The position numbers and the translations under genes were made by a program. Below, piece by piece: positions 18,242-28,122 of a stretch of 64,000 nt of DNA; the stretch's first letter is position 1, and each line of letters begins with the position of its first letter. Origin of the DNA: an uncultured Spirochaetota bacterium (lineage in GTDB: Bacteria; Spirochaetota; UBA4802; UBA5550); the NCBI GenBank assembly GCA_937872225.1, contig CALMRZ010000038.1:62001-126000 (forward strand), in the 5' to 3' direction. The notes beneath the pieces were generated by a model. The model saw only the letters and a program-made list of their open reading frames with translations, did not search any database and was not told where the DNA came from.

Positions 18242-18428
18242 GGGAAAAACACCGTGGTTCCGGCATCAAGGACGTCCGGTGCCACAAAAAGAAAAAAAAA
18301 CAAAAAAATTGTCCTCTTTAAAGGCAAATCCGTGTCTAACTAATCAGTAAATGGAAAAACGCCTTACTACACGCCGCGAGGGCAACAACGGGCTTAGCAG
18401 CGGCAGTCGCACGGAGGCACGAAAGAGT

Positions 18429-19142
18429 ATGGCAACAAAAAACATCCTCCTTAAAATTCTCCTGGCTACCATCCTGGCCATTCCCTCCCCCTCCTTCCCG
18501 CAGGAAGAAGGCGAAGAAGAACTGCTCAGGAAAGCGACGGGCTATTTCTTTCAAAAAAAATTCGACATGGCGGAATCACTCTTCCAGCAGATTATCGACA
18601 AAAACCCGGACAACGCCCAGGCCTGCGCCTATCTCGGCGATATCTTTCTTATAAAAAAGCGCTATGACGGGGCCCTTGATCTTTACCAGAAAAGCGTCCA
18701 GATAAACCCGGAAGCGGGGGAGAATTATTTCCGCATCGGCCAGATCTATTATTACCGGAAGGACGGGAAGCAGGCGGTCGACAATTTTAAAAAAGCCATC
18801 GAGGTCGATACCCAGCTGAGGTTTGCCTACTATCACATAGGCCTTACCTACCTGATGATCCTGCGCGACAAGGGAAACACCATTGCCAACTGGGAGACCT
18901 ACCTCCAGGTGGCGCCGGACGACCCGCAGTACGACAGGATCAAGCGGGCCATCGAGCTTCTAAAAGATCCGAATTTCGTCATTCCCCCGCCGGGGAGCGA
19001 CATGACGATCGAGGAAGCCCTCATGCTGGGGGGCGTGACCATAGACAAGACGACGCACCGCACGACCGACAAGGAAGCCGGGCACGAGTCGAAGAAAACA
19101 AAGCAGAAGCTTGAAGACATATATCTTGACGACGACCTTTGA
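18429..19142 (+). CDS. Secreted TPR-repeat protein
   Basis: The 237-residue product starts MATKNILLKILLATILAIPS, a signal peptide ending near PSFPQ. It then has at least four tetratricopeptide repeats (GYFFQKKFDMAESLFQQIID; AYLGDIFLIKKRYDGALDLY; YFRIGQIYYYRKDGKQAVDN; YYHIGLTYLMI) and an acidic lysine-rich tail. TPRs are protein-protein scaffolds. The start is set at 18429 by the signal peptide and GGAGG upstream, not the ATG at 18351. Nine bases separate it from the next, larger TPR gene, so they likely act together. Confidence 0.85.
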   Translation: MATKNILLKILLATILAIPSPSFPQEEGEEELLRKATGYFFQKKFDMAESLFQQIIDKNPDNAQACAYLGDIFLIKKRYDGALDLYQKSVQINPEAGENYFRIGQIYYYRKDGKQAVDNFKKAIEVDTQLRFAYYHIGLTYLMILRDKGNTIANWETYLQVAPDDPQYDRIKRAIELLKDPNFVIPPPGSDMTIEEALMLGGVTIDKTTHRTTDKEAGHESKKTKQKLEDIYLDDDL

Positions 19143-19151
19143 GAGGACACC

Positions 19152-21527
19152 ATGCGGTACTACAATGACAGGCGGAAATACATAATCGGCGGCATCCTGC
19201 TGGCCCTGCTCCTGATAACGGCAGTGGTCCTCATGGTGACCCTGATCCCGGGCAAACGGTCCGGTGACAAAATAGATGACCAGCGGCTGAAGCAGATCGA
19301 GGCCTATACACGGGTGCTGGACGCCAACCCGGCCGACGTCAACGCCATGATCCAGATCGGGAACCTGTACAAGTCCCTTGGCGAACTCGACAGGGCGATC
19401 GATTATTACAAGAAAGCCCTGAAGGCCGACCCGATCAATTACGACGCCCTGAACGAGCTGGGCCACGCCTACGCCCTCAAGGGCGATTACGACAAGGCCA
19501 TTGAAACGTTCGAACTGGCGAAGAAGAACCGTCCCGCCTACCCTTCCGCCTACAACCGCCTGGGCAACGTGTATGACGAACAGGAAAAGATAAAGAAGGC
19601 CCTCGACGAGTACCAGAAGGCGAAGAAGGTTGCCCCGAAAGACCAGGACAGCTACCGCAACATGGCGCGCCAGCGCCTCCGCGCCGGGGACGTGAACGGC
19701 GCCATAAAGATCCTCAGGGAGGGCATCAAGGCGAACCCCGACGATGCAGAAGGCCACTATAATCTCGGCAACCTCTATTTCGAGATAAAGAAATACGACG
19801 ACGCCCTCAAGAACTACAAAAAGGCCGTAGATAAAAACCCGAAAAAATCGAAGTACCACCGGGGCGAGGCGGAAGCGCTGCTGAAGCTCGGAAGGACCGA
19901 TGACGCCCTGGCATCCTTCGAGAAGGCCCTGTCCGTGGACCCGTCTGACGCCCTTGCCGCCGAGCGCCTCGGCGACATCTACGGCGTGAAAGCCGACTGG
20001 CCGCGGGCCGTCGCAAGCTACCGCAAGGCCCTGGAGTACAACAGCAGGGACAGGAACCTCAGGAAGAAGTACGAAGATGCCCTGAAAAAGCTCAACAGGG
20101 ATAAGGCCCCGGCCCGGAAAGCAGAGCCGGCCGAAGACAGGACCGCCGAAAAAACCGCGGCAAAGAAAAAAACCGAGCTCCTTGAGACCGACTCGCTGAG
20201 CGACACATCGAAAAAAGAACCTCCCCAAAAAGAGACGGCCAGGAAACCGGGAACCGACTGGCGGGCGATCGGCGACCAGCGCCGCAAGGAAAAGGACTAT
20301 GACGGCGCCGCCGAGGCATACCGGAAGGCGGTGGAAGCGGACGACCGGGACGACCATTCCTGGTACTGGATGGGAAGAATCTATTACAGCAAAAAGAAAA
20401 ACCACAATGCCGCCGACGCCTTCGAAAAAGCCGTGGCGGCGAACCCGAGGCATGCCGACGCATGGTATCACCTGGGGCTGGTATACTACATCCAGAAAAA
20501 ATACCGTCAGGCGGAGGGCGCCTTCGACAAGGCCGTGACGGCAAAACCGACCTTCCCCAAGGCGTATTACTCGCGGGGCCTCGCCCGGATACAGCTGCAG
20601 AACAAGCCGGGCGCCATCAGCGATTTCAAGAAGTCCCTTGAACAGGACCCCACCCTTGACCGGGCCTATTTCAACCTCGGCGACGTCTATTTCGAGAGCA
20701 GGGAATACCGGAAGGCCCTGGAATACTTCTCCAAGGACCTCGAGCGGAGACCCAATAATCCCGACACCAATTTCAAGACGGGCGAGACCTACCATGAGAT
20801 GAAGGATTATGCCAGCGCCATCAAGTACTACGAGCGGACCATCGAGCTTGACCCGGAATACCACCAGGCCTACTTCAACCTGGGACTGGTTCATTACCTC
20901 ACGGGCAGCTATTCGAAGTCGATAGACATGTACGCCAAGGCGGCACAGATCAAGAAAAACGATTTCGCCGCGTATTACGAGATGGGAAAATCGTACGACG
21001 CCATGAAAAACGAGGAAAAGGCGCTGGAGTGCTACAACCAGGCCATCGAGATGAACCCCAAAGACCCCAAGGCGTATATCAATCTCGGGAAAATCTACTC
21101 AAAGAACAGGCAGTATGACAAGGCCATAGAGCTGAACAAGAAAGCGGTGGAGCAGAACCCGGATTCCTTTACGGCGCGCCACAACCTTGCCAACGCCTAC
21201 CGGGAATCGAAGCTCTACGGCCAGGCGATCGACGAGTACCGGAAAGCCCTGCAGATCAAGCCCCTGGACGCGCAGACCCATTTTTTCCTCGGCCTGGCGT
21301 ACCGCGACGCCGGAAGCTATCCGGAAGCGGCCCAGTCCTTCGAGAAGGCCCTGGCCCTGGACGGCTCACTCTACAACGCCCACGAGGAACTGGGCATGAT
21401 CTATTACCGGAAGATAAAAAATAAAGAAAAAGCTTTACAGCATTTTGAAAAATTGCTTTCTGTCAAACCGGGGCATCCCCGTGCCCGGGAGATCCAAAGC
21501 ATCATCGATGCCCTTAAAAACAACTGA
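19152..21527 (+). CDS. Large membrane-anchored TPR protein
   Basis: 791 residues. One membrane helix at about 12-32 (IIGGILLALLLITAVVLMVTL), then two arrays of tetratricopeptide repeats: about six repeats at 50-310 and about twelve at 370-780. A charged, probably disordered linker rich in K, E and A (RKAEPAEDRTAEKTAAKKK) joins them. Repeats follow the NLGxxYxxxxxYxxAxxxYxKAxxxxP pattern. It is likely an extracytoplasmic assembly scaffold. GAGAGGACACC precedes the ATG. The downstream lipoprotein genes follow at 14 bases and then by overlap, suggesting one complex. Confidence 0.87.
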   Translation: MRYYNDRRKYIIGGILLALLLITAVVLMVTLIPGKRSGDKIDDQRLKQIEAYTRVLDANPADVNAMIQIGNLYKSLGELDRAIDYYKKALKADPINYDALNELGHAYALKGDYDKAIETFELAKKNRPAYPSAYNRLGNVYDEQEKIKKALDEYQKAKKVAPKDQDSYRNMARQRLRAGDVNGAIKILREGIKANPDDAEGHYNLGNLYFEIKKYDDALKNYKKAVDKNPKKSKYHRGEAEALLKLGRTDDALASFEKALSVDPSDALAAERLGDIYGVKADWPRAVASYRKALEYNSRDRNLRKKYEDALKKLNRDKAPARKAEPAEDRTAEKTAAKKKTELLETDSLSDTSKKEPPQKETARKPGTDWRAIGDQRRKEKDYDGAAEAYRKAVEADDRDDHSWYWMGRIYYSKKKNHNAADAFEKAVAANPRHADAWYHLGLVYYIQKKYRQAEGAFDKAVTAKPTFPKAYYSRGLARIQLQNKPGAISDFKKSLEQDPTLDRAYFNLGDVYFESREYRKALEYFSKDLERRPNNPDTNFKTGETYHEMKDYASAIKYYERTIELDPEYHQAYFNLGLVHYLTGSYSKSIDMYAKAAQIKKNDFAAYYEMGKSYDAMKNEEKALECYNQAIEMNPKDPKAYINLGKIYSKNRQYDKAIELNKKAVEQNPDSFTARHNLANAYRESKLYGQAIDEYRKALQIKPLDAQTHFFLGLAYRDAGSYPEAAQSFEKALALDGSLYNAHEELGMIYYRKIKNKEKALQHFEKLLSVKPGHPRAREIQSIIDALKNN

Positions 21528-21541
21528 TCCCATGGAGCAAC

Positions 21542-22069
21542 ATGAAACCGATCCGCCTGAATGTACTAGTGCCGTTCCTCGCAGCCGTTGCGCTCGCCGT
21601 CCCTTCCTGCGGCCTCAGCGTCAGGGAATCCAGTGAAATCAAGACCAACGGTTTCCTGACAGACAACTGCTACCAGGCCATCCTTGAAGTCGAGCCTGAG
21701 GACGGCTCCCGGGGGCTCGTGGCCAGGCGTGAAAGCGCGTACCTGCGGGCAAAGAACATCAACGTGAAGGAGCTGGCCATCCTCAACCTGGCCGATTACT
21801 GCATTGACGCCCAGTTGAAAACCGGGATAAAGGACAAGAACAAAAAAGACGCCGTCCCGGCTGAAACGAAAAACGATCTGATCAAAAAACTGAAAGGGTA
21901 TGTCATCGGCGGCAGTATAGCCTTTGTTTATTATAACGAAAAGGGATCAATGATCATCGGCTACCGCATATTCAGGCCGGGCTTTAAAAAAAAGGTTGCC
22001 TCCATCATCAATCCCCCGGTTGAGCAGAAGCAGGAAGCCGCAATCACAACGCAAGGAGCCAAATCATGA
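21542..22069 (+). CDS. Lipoprotein of unknown function, related to the next gene
   Basis: The 175-residue product has a lipoprotein signal (VALAVPSCGLS, Cys23). The mature domain begins IKTNGFLTDNCYQAILEVEP and ends with a basic segment and a glutamine/alanine-rich tail. It resembles the following gene product in the opening GF(L/I)(T/S)xxxY motif, the central KAK/RAK helix and size, suggesting tandem duplication. No named family is recognised. It overlaps the next gene by ATGA. Confidence 0.72.
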   Translation: MKPIRLNVLVPFLAAVALAVPSCGLSVRESSEIKTNGFLTDNCYQAILEVEPEDGSRGLVARRESAYLRAKNINVKELAILNLADYCIDAQLKTGIKDKNKKDAVPAETKNDLIKKLKGYVIGGSIAFVYYNEKGSMIIGYRIFRPGFKKKVASIINPPVEQKQEAAITTQGAKS

Positions 22070-22527
22070 AGAAATCGTTCGTGCCGGTCTCTATCCTGAC
22101 CGCTGCGGTCATTGCATTCTCGCCGCTGGCCTGTACAAAGAAAGCCACGAAGGACAACGGTGTAAAACCGGACGCCGACATATCCCTGGACAGCGTCGAC
22201 ATCGAAAAGAAATATCTTACCGAAGGCTTTATTTCAAACGACCTGTATCGGGTGGTGATCATTTCACCCAAAGAGGCCGGCCAGTCTGACATGGAGTATA
22301 TCCAGAACAAGGCCAAAAAAAGGGCGCGGGTTTCAATGGAGCAGAACCTGGCAGCCAGCAATATACCCGTAGACCGCAATACCAGGGCTGAAATCCTGAA
22401 TCTTATCGATCAGCACGGCCGGCTCAGCCGGAAGGACATCGAGCACCGGCGCTACAACGTGTTCTACTACGAGATCACGAAGAAGAACATGAAAAACTAC
22501 CTGAAAAACGCGGCTTCACAGAAGTAG
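22066..22527 (+). CDS. Lipoprotein of unknown function, paralogue of the preceding gene
   Basis: The 153-residue product has signal MKKSFVPVSILTAAVIAFSP with lipobox PLAC (Cys23). The mature part contains EGFISNDLYRVVIISPKEAG and a helical KAKKRARVSMEQNLAA segment, then a basic tyrosine-rich tail (RRYNVFYYEITKKNMKNYL). ATGA overlap couples it to the upstream lipoprotein, and it closes the TPR/lipoprotein run. Function unknown. Confidence 0.72.
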   Translation: MKKSFVPVSILTAAVIAFSPLACTKKATKDNGVKPDADISLDSVDIEKKYLTEGFISNDLYRVVIISPKEAGQSDMEYIQNKAKKRARVSMEQNLAASNIPVDRNTRAEILNLIDQHGRLSRKDIEHRRYNVFYYEITKKNMKNYLKNAASQK

Positions 22528-22548
22528 GGAGCGGGCCAGGGGGCCGGT

Positions 22549-23106
22549 CTATTCCGAGTAGATATAATACGAAAGATTCTTCAGGATAAAAAGATCGAGA
22601 CGCTCCTTGTTCGGTTCGTATATGCTGCTGAACATGATCCCGATGCCGTAATCCTCCTCGGGGAGCCTGTCGCTCCTGATGACCATGGCCAGGGCCTCGA
22701 CCTCGTTGAGGTCCTTGTCAACGCCCGAAAAATCGATGACCACCTTTATTATGGATGAAATCTCGATCGGCTGGGATGATTTAAAATAAAGTCCGCCGCG
22801 GCTTATGTTGACTATCTTCCCGATAAATTCCATCGCATGCTTGTCGTCGCGGGACGATTCGATCAGGGTGTCGATTATGCGGATGGGGATCTCGACCTCA
22901 AGTCGGAAAAACTTCCTCTTCCCCTGATGTTCATCGCCGCTGTAACGCTTTAACAGCCATTCATCAAACCTGTTCTCGAACCATTCAGCCATGGATTCGT
23001 CAAAAACGGCCTCGCTTTTCCGGGCCTTCATCGACTGGTGATAATTGTGGATTTCATCCTTGATTTCATTGGACAGTTTTTCGTATTTAATGAATGAATG
23101 TTTCAT
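22549..23106 (-). CDS. PilZ-domain protein (c-di-GMP effector)
   Basis: PilZ domains bind cyclic di-GMP. In this 185-residue product the domain spans about 60-180 with both binding motifs: R64-KFF-R68 (RxxxR) and N100-I-S-R-G-G105 (NxSxxG). The N-terminal 55 residues are helical (YEKLSNEIKDEIHNYHQSM) and may be a partner-binding extension. It is convergent with the TPR/lipoprotein run and stands alone on the minus strand. Confidence 0.88.
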   Translation of the reverse strand: MKHSFIKYEKLSNEIKDEIHNYHQSMKARKSEAVFDESMAEWFENRFDEWLLKRYSGDEHQGKRKFFRLEVEIPIRIIDTLIESSRDDKHAMEFIGKIVNISRGGLYFKSSQPIEISSIIKVVIDFSGVDKDLNEVEALAMVIRSDRLPEEDYGIGIMFSSIYEPNKERLDLFILKNLSYYIYSE

Positions 23107-23358
23107 GCATGCACGCTCCGTAGTGACTGGCAGATGAACATCGTAATACTGCAGCCTTTATATCATAACGCATATTTTTTTCAATTAAAACAAATAAAAA
23201 TCAAATAAATTCTTGAAATAATTCGATATTATAAGTAAGATTCATTATTTCATGGACAATAATCTTGAATCTGTTGATTTTTCAACGATAAAAGAGATTG
23301 GACGCAGGGCCTGCGGGCAGTCGTATTCTTTGTAATAATTGCATAAGAGATAGAGATA

Positions 23359-25128
23359 ATGAGCCCACGACATATTGTGACAGCAGCACTTACAATTTTT
23401 ATCTTCATCAGCGCATACGGTTATTCCGCTACTGAACAGCACGACGGGAACCGTCAGCCCCAATCCATCATTAACATACTTAACAGCGAAAAAAACGCGG
23501 CCCACCGCGAGAAAATAAACGAGATCGTGAACCGGATAGACAACACCTACGGCAGGCTCCATGAGAACCTGCAACAGGGCAAAAAGATAGTTATTTTCAT
23601 CGACCCGGCCCACGGGAAACTCCCCAACGGCATGTGGCAGGGCGGCGACGCCACCCGGAGGACCAGCTGCACCGGTCTCCCTGAGGAATATTACTCGATA
23701 CTGCTCTCGAGAAAAATGTATGAACTGCTCTCCAAAAACAGGCATATCGAAGTTAAAACCACCGATGACTACATGGCGGTACTCAAGGGAACCAGCGACA
23801 CCTACAATGACATCTCCTTCACGAGGACCGTCGAGCTCGCGGAAAAAGCCGGCGCCTTCATCATCATCTCGGAACACCTGAACAACATTTCGGTGCTCTA
23901 CAAGGCCGACGGCAGGGTCAACCTGCCCGGCATCCACATCACCAGGAACGGGAACAACTGGAAGGTGCTTCAGGTCGTCAGGGACACCTATGACGGTTTT
24001 CTCACCCTGTACAACAGGGTGGACGCCAGCGGCTTCTGCCCGAACTACGCGCAGAGGCTGAAAAAGATGCATGTCGCAAAGGGACTTAAGCCGAACAGCT
24101 GGAATTTCGGCGCCGTCGGCGATACCAGGTTCAGCTATTTCATCGATTTCCCCATGTCGGTCATATATGAGTCAGGTTTCATATCAAACCCCGATGAAGA
24201 AAAAAAGCTGAGGGACCCCGAGCATATCAACAGGATAGTCGAGAACCAGTACAATGCCCTCATTGAACAGATAAAAGAGACATTTTCCGTCGATATTACG
24301 GGGCCAACGGTCCAGAAAACCGGCGAGACCTCACCGGAGCGGATCGAGCTGCTCAAGCTGGCCCGGCTCGCCATTTACTACATCCAGGCGGTCGATTCGG
24401 GCAAGGCAATCCGCGTCATACGGGAGATGGAAAAGAGATACTCCGGCACCAGGTATGCGGACAATATTGCTTTCTTTTCAAGCGTGAAAATGAACCTGGT
24501 AAATTCATCGCGGTATTACCAGCTTGCCGCCAAGTACAAGCGCCAGAAAAAGAACAGGCTGGCCCGCAAGTATTTCTGCATGGCGAGGCGGTACCTCGTG
24601 AGGGCTCCCTTCTTCGCCAAGATGCGCGAACATTACCGCACCGAGTTTGACGCCGCGAAATTCCCCTCGGAAGTCAAAAGCAAGCCGGCATCGGCCATTG
24701 AGATTTCCCCGGTCAAAAACTATAGTTTCTCACCCTACATAGCGAAGTCGCCCCTGCAGAGGAGCATCATATTCCCCATAGAAAACAACCAGAGCCTCGA
24801 GAAGGCCATTGAGCTGGCCCTGTCTCCGGACCCGGAAACGATGAAGAAGTTGGTTAAGTCTTTCAGGAACGCCCATAACATCAGCAGGATAAAAACGGTC
24901 GAGCATATAACCAAGAACAAGAAAAAGAAAAAAGTCGTGCGGTGGAAGGAAATCTTCCATAATGTTAAATTCGCCGCCGGCATATACGTCGTCAGGCTCG
25001 ACAAGAACTGCAATGTCGTCAGCGCGCAGTACGTGAACAGCGTGGCCCTCAATCCGAACATGTACCAGAACCAGCAGTATCTCAAAAATTCATATTTCGC
25101 AAATGAAACGAGAGAGAGATCCCTCTAG
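23359..25128 (+). CDS. N-acetylmuramoyl-L-alanine amidase-like secreted protein (Amidase_3) with long C-terminal extension
   Basis: Amidase_3 zinc enzymes cut the amide between muramic acid and the stem peptide. After a signal peptide (TAALTIFIFISAYGYS), the catalytic domain spans about 72-315: FIDPAHGK (zinc His85), SEHLNN (His173) and YESGFISNPDEEKKL (Glu271). The spacing between His85 and His173 is wide, with inserted loops, so activity is probable but unproven. Residues 320-589 form an unrecognised basic region. The gene end overlaps the YhcC-type gene by 26 bases. Confidence 0.8.
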   Translation: MSPRHIVTAALTIFIFISAYGYSATEQHDGNRQPQSIINILNSEKNAAHREKINEIVNRIDNTYGRLHENLQQGKKIVIFIDPAHGKLPNGMWQGGDATRRTSCTGLPEEYYSILLSRKMYELLSKNRHIEVKTTDDYMAVLKGTSDTYNDISFTRTVELAEKAGAFIIISEHLNNISVLYKADGRVNLPGIHITRNGNNWKVLQVVRDTYDGFLTLYNRVDASGFCPNYAQRLKKMHVAKGLKPNSWNFGAVGDTRFSYFIDFPMSVIYESGFISNPDEEKKLRDPEHINRIVENQYNALIEQIKETFSVDITGPTVQKTGETSPERIELLKLARLAIYYIQAVDSGKAIRVIREMEKRYSGTRYADNIAFFSSVKMNLVNSSRYYQLAAKYKRQKKNRLARKYFCMARRYLVRAPFFAKMREHYRTEFDAAKFPSEVKSKPASAIEISPVKNYSFSPYIAKSPLQRSIIFPIENNQSLEKAIELALSPDPETMKKLVKSFRNAHNISRIKTVEHITKNKKKKKVVRWKEIFHNVKFAAGIYVVRLDKNCNVVSAQYVNSVALNPNMYQNQQYLKNSYFANETRERSL

Positions 25129-26065
25129 GGCCGGGAGCTGGTTCGGCAAGCCATACCACTCATTCAGCGACTACCTGCGCAACAAGTACAACTGCCGCGT
25201 ACTGAAAATCCCCATTAACGCCGGCCTGTCCTGTCCCAACAGGGACGGCACGGCGGGCCGCGACGGCTGCATCTTCTGCTCCGCAGACGGGTCCGCCTCT
25301 CCCGGCATGACCCCGGGCTCCCCCATAGGCGAGCAGATGGACCTGGCGAAAAAAGCGTTCAAGCGGTCCGATAAGTCCACGCGGTACATTGCCTATTTCC
25401 AGGCCTTTACCAACACCTATGGCCCTCCTTCCCTCCTGAAAGGGCTCTACGACCGGGCCGTCGGCCGGGATGACGTCGTGGGCATCATGATCGGGACCAG
25501 GCCCGACTGCGTTCCGGACGAAACCCTGGACATCATCGCGTCATACCTGAGGCCCGGCTTCGAAGTATGGCTCGAGATAGGCATGCAGTCGAGCCATGAT
25601 AAAAGCCTTGAATTTTTACTCCGCGGCCATATCAATGACGTTACTGTTGACGCGGTCCGCCGGGCCGCGCTGCGCGGAATACCGGTATGCGTGCATCTCA
25701 TACTCGGCATCCCCGGCGAATCATGGCAAGATATGATGGCAACCGCCGCGGCCCTCAGGGCCTTGCCGGTGCGGGGCATCAAGTTCCATCACCTCCACGT
25801 CATCAGCGGAACAACCCTGGAGGGAATGTTCCGGGCTGGACTCATGAAACCGCTGTCGATGAACGAGTACGTTTCCGCGGTGTGCGATTTCATCGAAAGG
25901 GTTTCGCCTGACATCCTCATTCACCGTCTCATGGGGGACCGAGAAGAGAACACCCTGGTCGCCCCGCGGTGGGGCCTTCACAAGGGCACCGTCATCAAGG
26001 CCATAGAGGACGAGTTCCTCCGCCGGGGTTCATTCCAGGGCATCCTGTACGATTCGGGCTGGTAA
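25103..26065 (+). CDS. Radical SAM protein, TIGR01212/YhcC family
   Basis: The 320-residue product carries the family's unusual cluster motif SCPNRDGTAGRDGCIFCSAD (three cysteines spaced wider than CX3CX2C), GIMIGTRPDCVPDE and the EIGMQSSHDKSL strand. YhcC-family proteins bind SAM and a 4Fe-4S cluster; their reaction is not settled. The start overlaps the upstream amidase and the stop is 5 bases before mnmA, so it is part of a compact transcript. Confidence 0.9.
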   Translation: MKRERDPSRAGSWFGKPYHSFSDYLRNKYNCRVLKIPINAGLSCPNRDGTAGRDGCIFCSADGSASPGMTPGSPIGEQMDLAKKAFKRSDKSTRYIAYFQAFTNTYGPPSLLKGLYDRAVGRDDVVGIMIGTRPDCVPDETLDIIASYLRPGFEVWLEIGMQSSHDKSLEFLLRGHINDVTVDAVRRAALRGIPVCVHLILGIPGESWQDMMATAAALRALPVRGIKFHHLHVISGTTLEGMFRAGLMKPLSMNEYVSAVCDFIERVSPDILIHRLMGDREENTLVAPRWGLHKGTVIKAIEDEFLRRGSFQGILYDSGW

Positions 26066-26070
26066 CGACA

Positions 26071-27141
26071 ATGAAAATCGCCGTAGCCATGAGCGGGGGA
26101 CTCGATTCCTCGATGGCGGCGCTGCTCCTGAAGGAAGCGGGCCACGAAATCATCGGCATAACCGCCGAGCTCTCCGCGGGCATCATCGCCCGCCACTACG
26201 GTACCCCGGCCGCGCCGGGCGCCGTTGAATCGGCGCGGGCCGTGGCCGACGCCCACGGCATTCCCCTCCACGTGGTCAACCTCGAGGACGATTTCCAGTC
26301 GCTGATCGTGGAGCCCTTCTGCAACGAGTACCTCCGCGGCGCCACTCCCAATCCCTGCGTCAGATGCAACGCCCTGATAAAATTCGGCCGACTCCTCGAC
26401 CGCGCGCGGTCCCTCGGCTGTGAGGCCATCGCCACCGGCCATTACGCGCTGATCAGGCATTCCGCCGCGGGACGATATTACGTGGCCCGGGGCAAGGAAA
26501 CGGCCAAGGACCAGTCATATTTCCTCTACCGGATCACGCAGGAAAGCCTGGAGAGCATCATGTTCCCCCTGGGCGGCTTCACCAAGGAGGAAGTCCGGCG
26601 GATGGCGCTTGAGCGCCGCCTTCCCGTTGCGGAACGGCCCGAAAGCCAGGAGATATGCTTCATCCCCGACAACCGCTATGACGAATTCATCGGACGCGCC
26701 GCCGGCCGGGTACCCGAGCCGGGCGACATCGTCGATACCGGCGGCGCCGTGATCGGACGCCACCGGGGAATCCACCGGTATACCATAGGCCAGCGGCGGG
26801 GACTCGCCATAGCGGCGCCGCGCCCCCTCTATGTCGTCCATATCGATGCCGACCGCAACGCCATCGTCGCCGGTTACCGCGAGGACCTCGAGACGACTTC
26901 GCTCTTCGCCGGCGCCATCCATTTCATGAAGGAAACCGCCCTCGACGGGAAGCGGGCCCTGGTCAAAACGCGCTCCACCCAGCCGCCGGTCCCGGCGCTC
27001 CTTGTCGAGGAATCAGGCGGAGTCACGGTCCGATTTGACGAGCCCCAGATCGGGATATCGCCGGGCCAGGCGGCCGTTTTCTATAATGACGAAATCGAGG
27101 TCCTTGGCGGCGGCACCATACTACAAGGATTTAAATCATGA
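26071..27141 (+). CDS. mnmA: tRNA-uridine 2-sulfurtransferase MnmA
   Basis: MnmA thiolates U34 of tRNA-Lys, -Glu and -Gln. The 356-residue product has the PP-loop AVAMSGGLDSSMAALLL at the N-terminus, TPNPCVRCNALIKFG with the nucleophile Cys99, ATGHYA, and SQEICFIPDN with the second catalytic Cys. The C-terminal beta-barrel domain holds YTIGQRRGL. The ATG at 26071 is chosen because upstream codons overlap the radical SAM gene. It overlaps the next gene by ATGA. Confidence 0.95.
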   Translation: MKIAVAMSGGLDSSMAALLLKEAGHEIIGITAELSAGIIARHYGTPAAPGAVESARAVADAHGIPLHVVNLEDDFQSLIVEPFCNEYLRGATPNPCVRCNALIKFGRLLDRARSLGCEAIATGHYALIRHSAAGRYYVARGKETAKDQSYFLYRITQESLESIMFPLGGFTKEEVRRMALERRLPVAERPESQEICFIPDNRYDEFIGRAAGRVPEPGDIVDTGGAVIGRHRGIHRYTIGQRRGLAIAAPRPLYVVHIDADRNAIVAGYREDLETTSLFAGAIHFMKETALDGKRALVKTRSTQPPVPALLVEESGGVTVRFDEPQIGISPGQAAVFYNDEIEVLGGGTILQGFKS

Positions 27142-28088
27142 AAAAATACCCCCTGTTGTCATTACTTGCAACCATGCCGCTCTGCGCGGCCCGCTGCGCC
27201 GATATAGACCTGTACCAGTCACTGCTTGTCAAAGAAACTCCCCGTCACGGGGAAGGCATCACTGTCACCTGTCTGGGAACGGCGGGGTTACTCATCTCGG
27301 ACGGTCAGACCGCCCTTCTTATTGATCCCTACGTGAGCAGATTCGGCATGGGGAAAGTCTTTTTTCAAAGACCTCTTGCTTCGGACAGGGAGCTGGTCCG
27401 GAAGTGGTCCGAAAAGTTGGGGAAGAAGAACATCCGGGCAGTCATCGTAAGCCATTCCCATTTCGACCATCTCGCAGACGCGCCTTTATTCGCCAGGGAA
27501 ACCGGCGCTCCTCTCATTGGCACGGAAAGCACCCTCAATGCAGGCCGCGGAGCCGGCCTCAGGGAGGACGAATTGCGACTCGTGAAACCGGGCCAGGCGA
27601 TGCCTCTCGGCCGGTTCACACTACGGTTTATCGAAAGCGTCCACGGCCCCGTGTTCGGCAGTGTGCCCTACCCCGGCGTCATCGACAAGCCCCTTGCCCA
27701 GCCGGCACGGGCGAAGGACTATAGGCTGGGGGGCGTCTTCGGGATAGTCATCGGCCACCCGTCAGGAACAATCCTTCACCATGGCAGCGCGGGGTTCGTC
27801 CCCGGAATGTATGACGGCGTTACGGCGGATGTCGTGTTCCTGGGAATCGCCAGCAGCGGCGGTATCGAGGAGTATATCAGGGAAGTGCCCCTGAGGGTAA
27901 AGGCAAAGACGCTGATTCCGGCGCACGTTGACAATTTCTTCAAGCCCCTTGAGCAAGGGTTCTCACTGCTGCCCCTCTCTGTTAAATTCAAGGAGTTCTG
28001 CGACACCGCGGGGCGTTACCGGGATTCATTTGCGTTGAAAACCCTCCCAATCGGGAGGCCGGTGCGGGTATTGCCCGTTGCCCGTTGA
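27138..28088 (+). CDS. Metallo-beta-lactamase-fold hydrolase
   Basis: The 316-residue product has a likely signal peptide (MKKYPLLSLLATMPLCAARC) and the metal-binding SHSHFDHLAD (H106, H108, D110, H111), with downstream VHGP and IPAHVD supplying further ligands. It resembles UlaG-like or general MBL-fold hydrolases. The substrate is unknown. It is translationally coupled to mnmA but the export signal argues for a different job. Confidence 0.82.
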   Translation: MKKYPLLSLLATMPLCAARCADIDLYQSLLVKETPRHGEGITVTCLGTAGLLISDGQTALLIDPYVSRFGMGKVFFQRPLASDRELVRKWSEKLGKKNIRAVIVSHSHFDHLADAPLFARETGAPLIGTESTLNAGRGAGLREDELRLVKPGQAMPLGRFTLRFIESVHGPVFGSVPYPGVIDKPLAQPARAKDYRLGGVFGIVIGHPSGTILHHGSAGFVPGMYDGVTADVVFLGIASSGGIEEYIREVPLRVKAKTLIPAHVDNFFKPLEQGFSLLPLSVKFKEFCDTAGRYRDSFALKTLPIGRPVRVLPVAR

Positions 28089-28122
28089 CAGCCGATAGGC
28101 GGGCAATCCTTCCACAGATGCG

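Noticed and set aside
18960-20894. 644-codon open frame antisense to the two TPR genes
   Set aside because: It spans two real genes on the other strand and repeats with the TPR periodicity, so it is a shadow.
23107-23358. Possible promoter or riboswitch before the amidase gene
   Set aside because: Only AT-rich sequence; no convincing paired stems or -10/-35 spacing.
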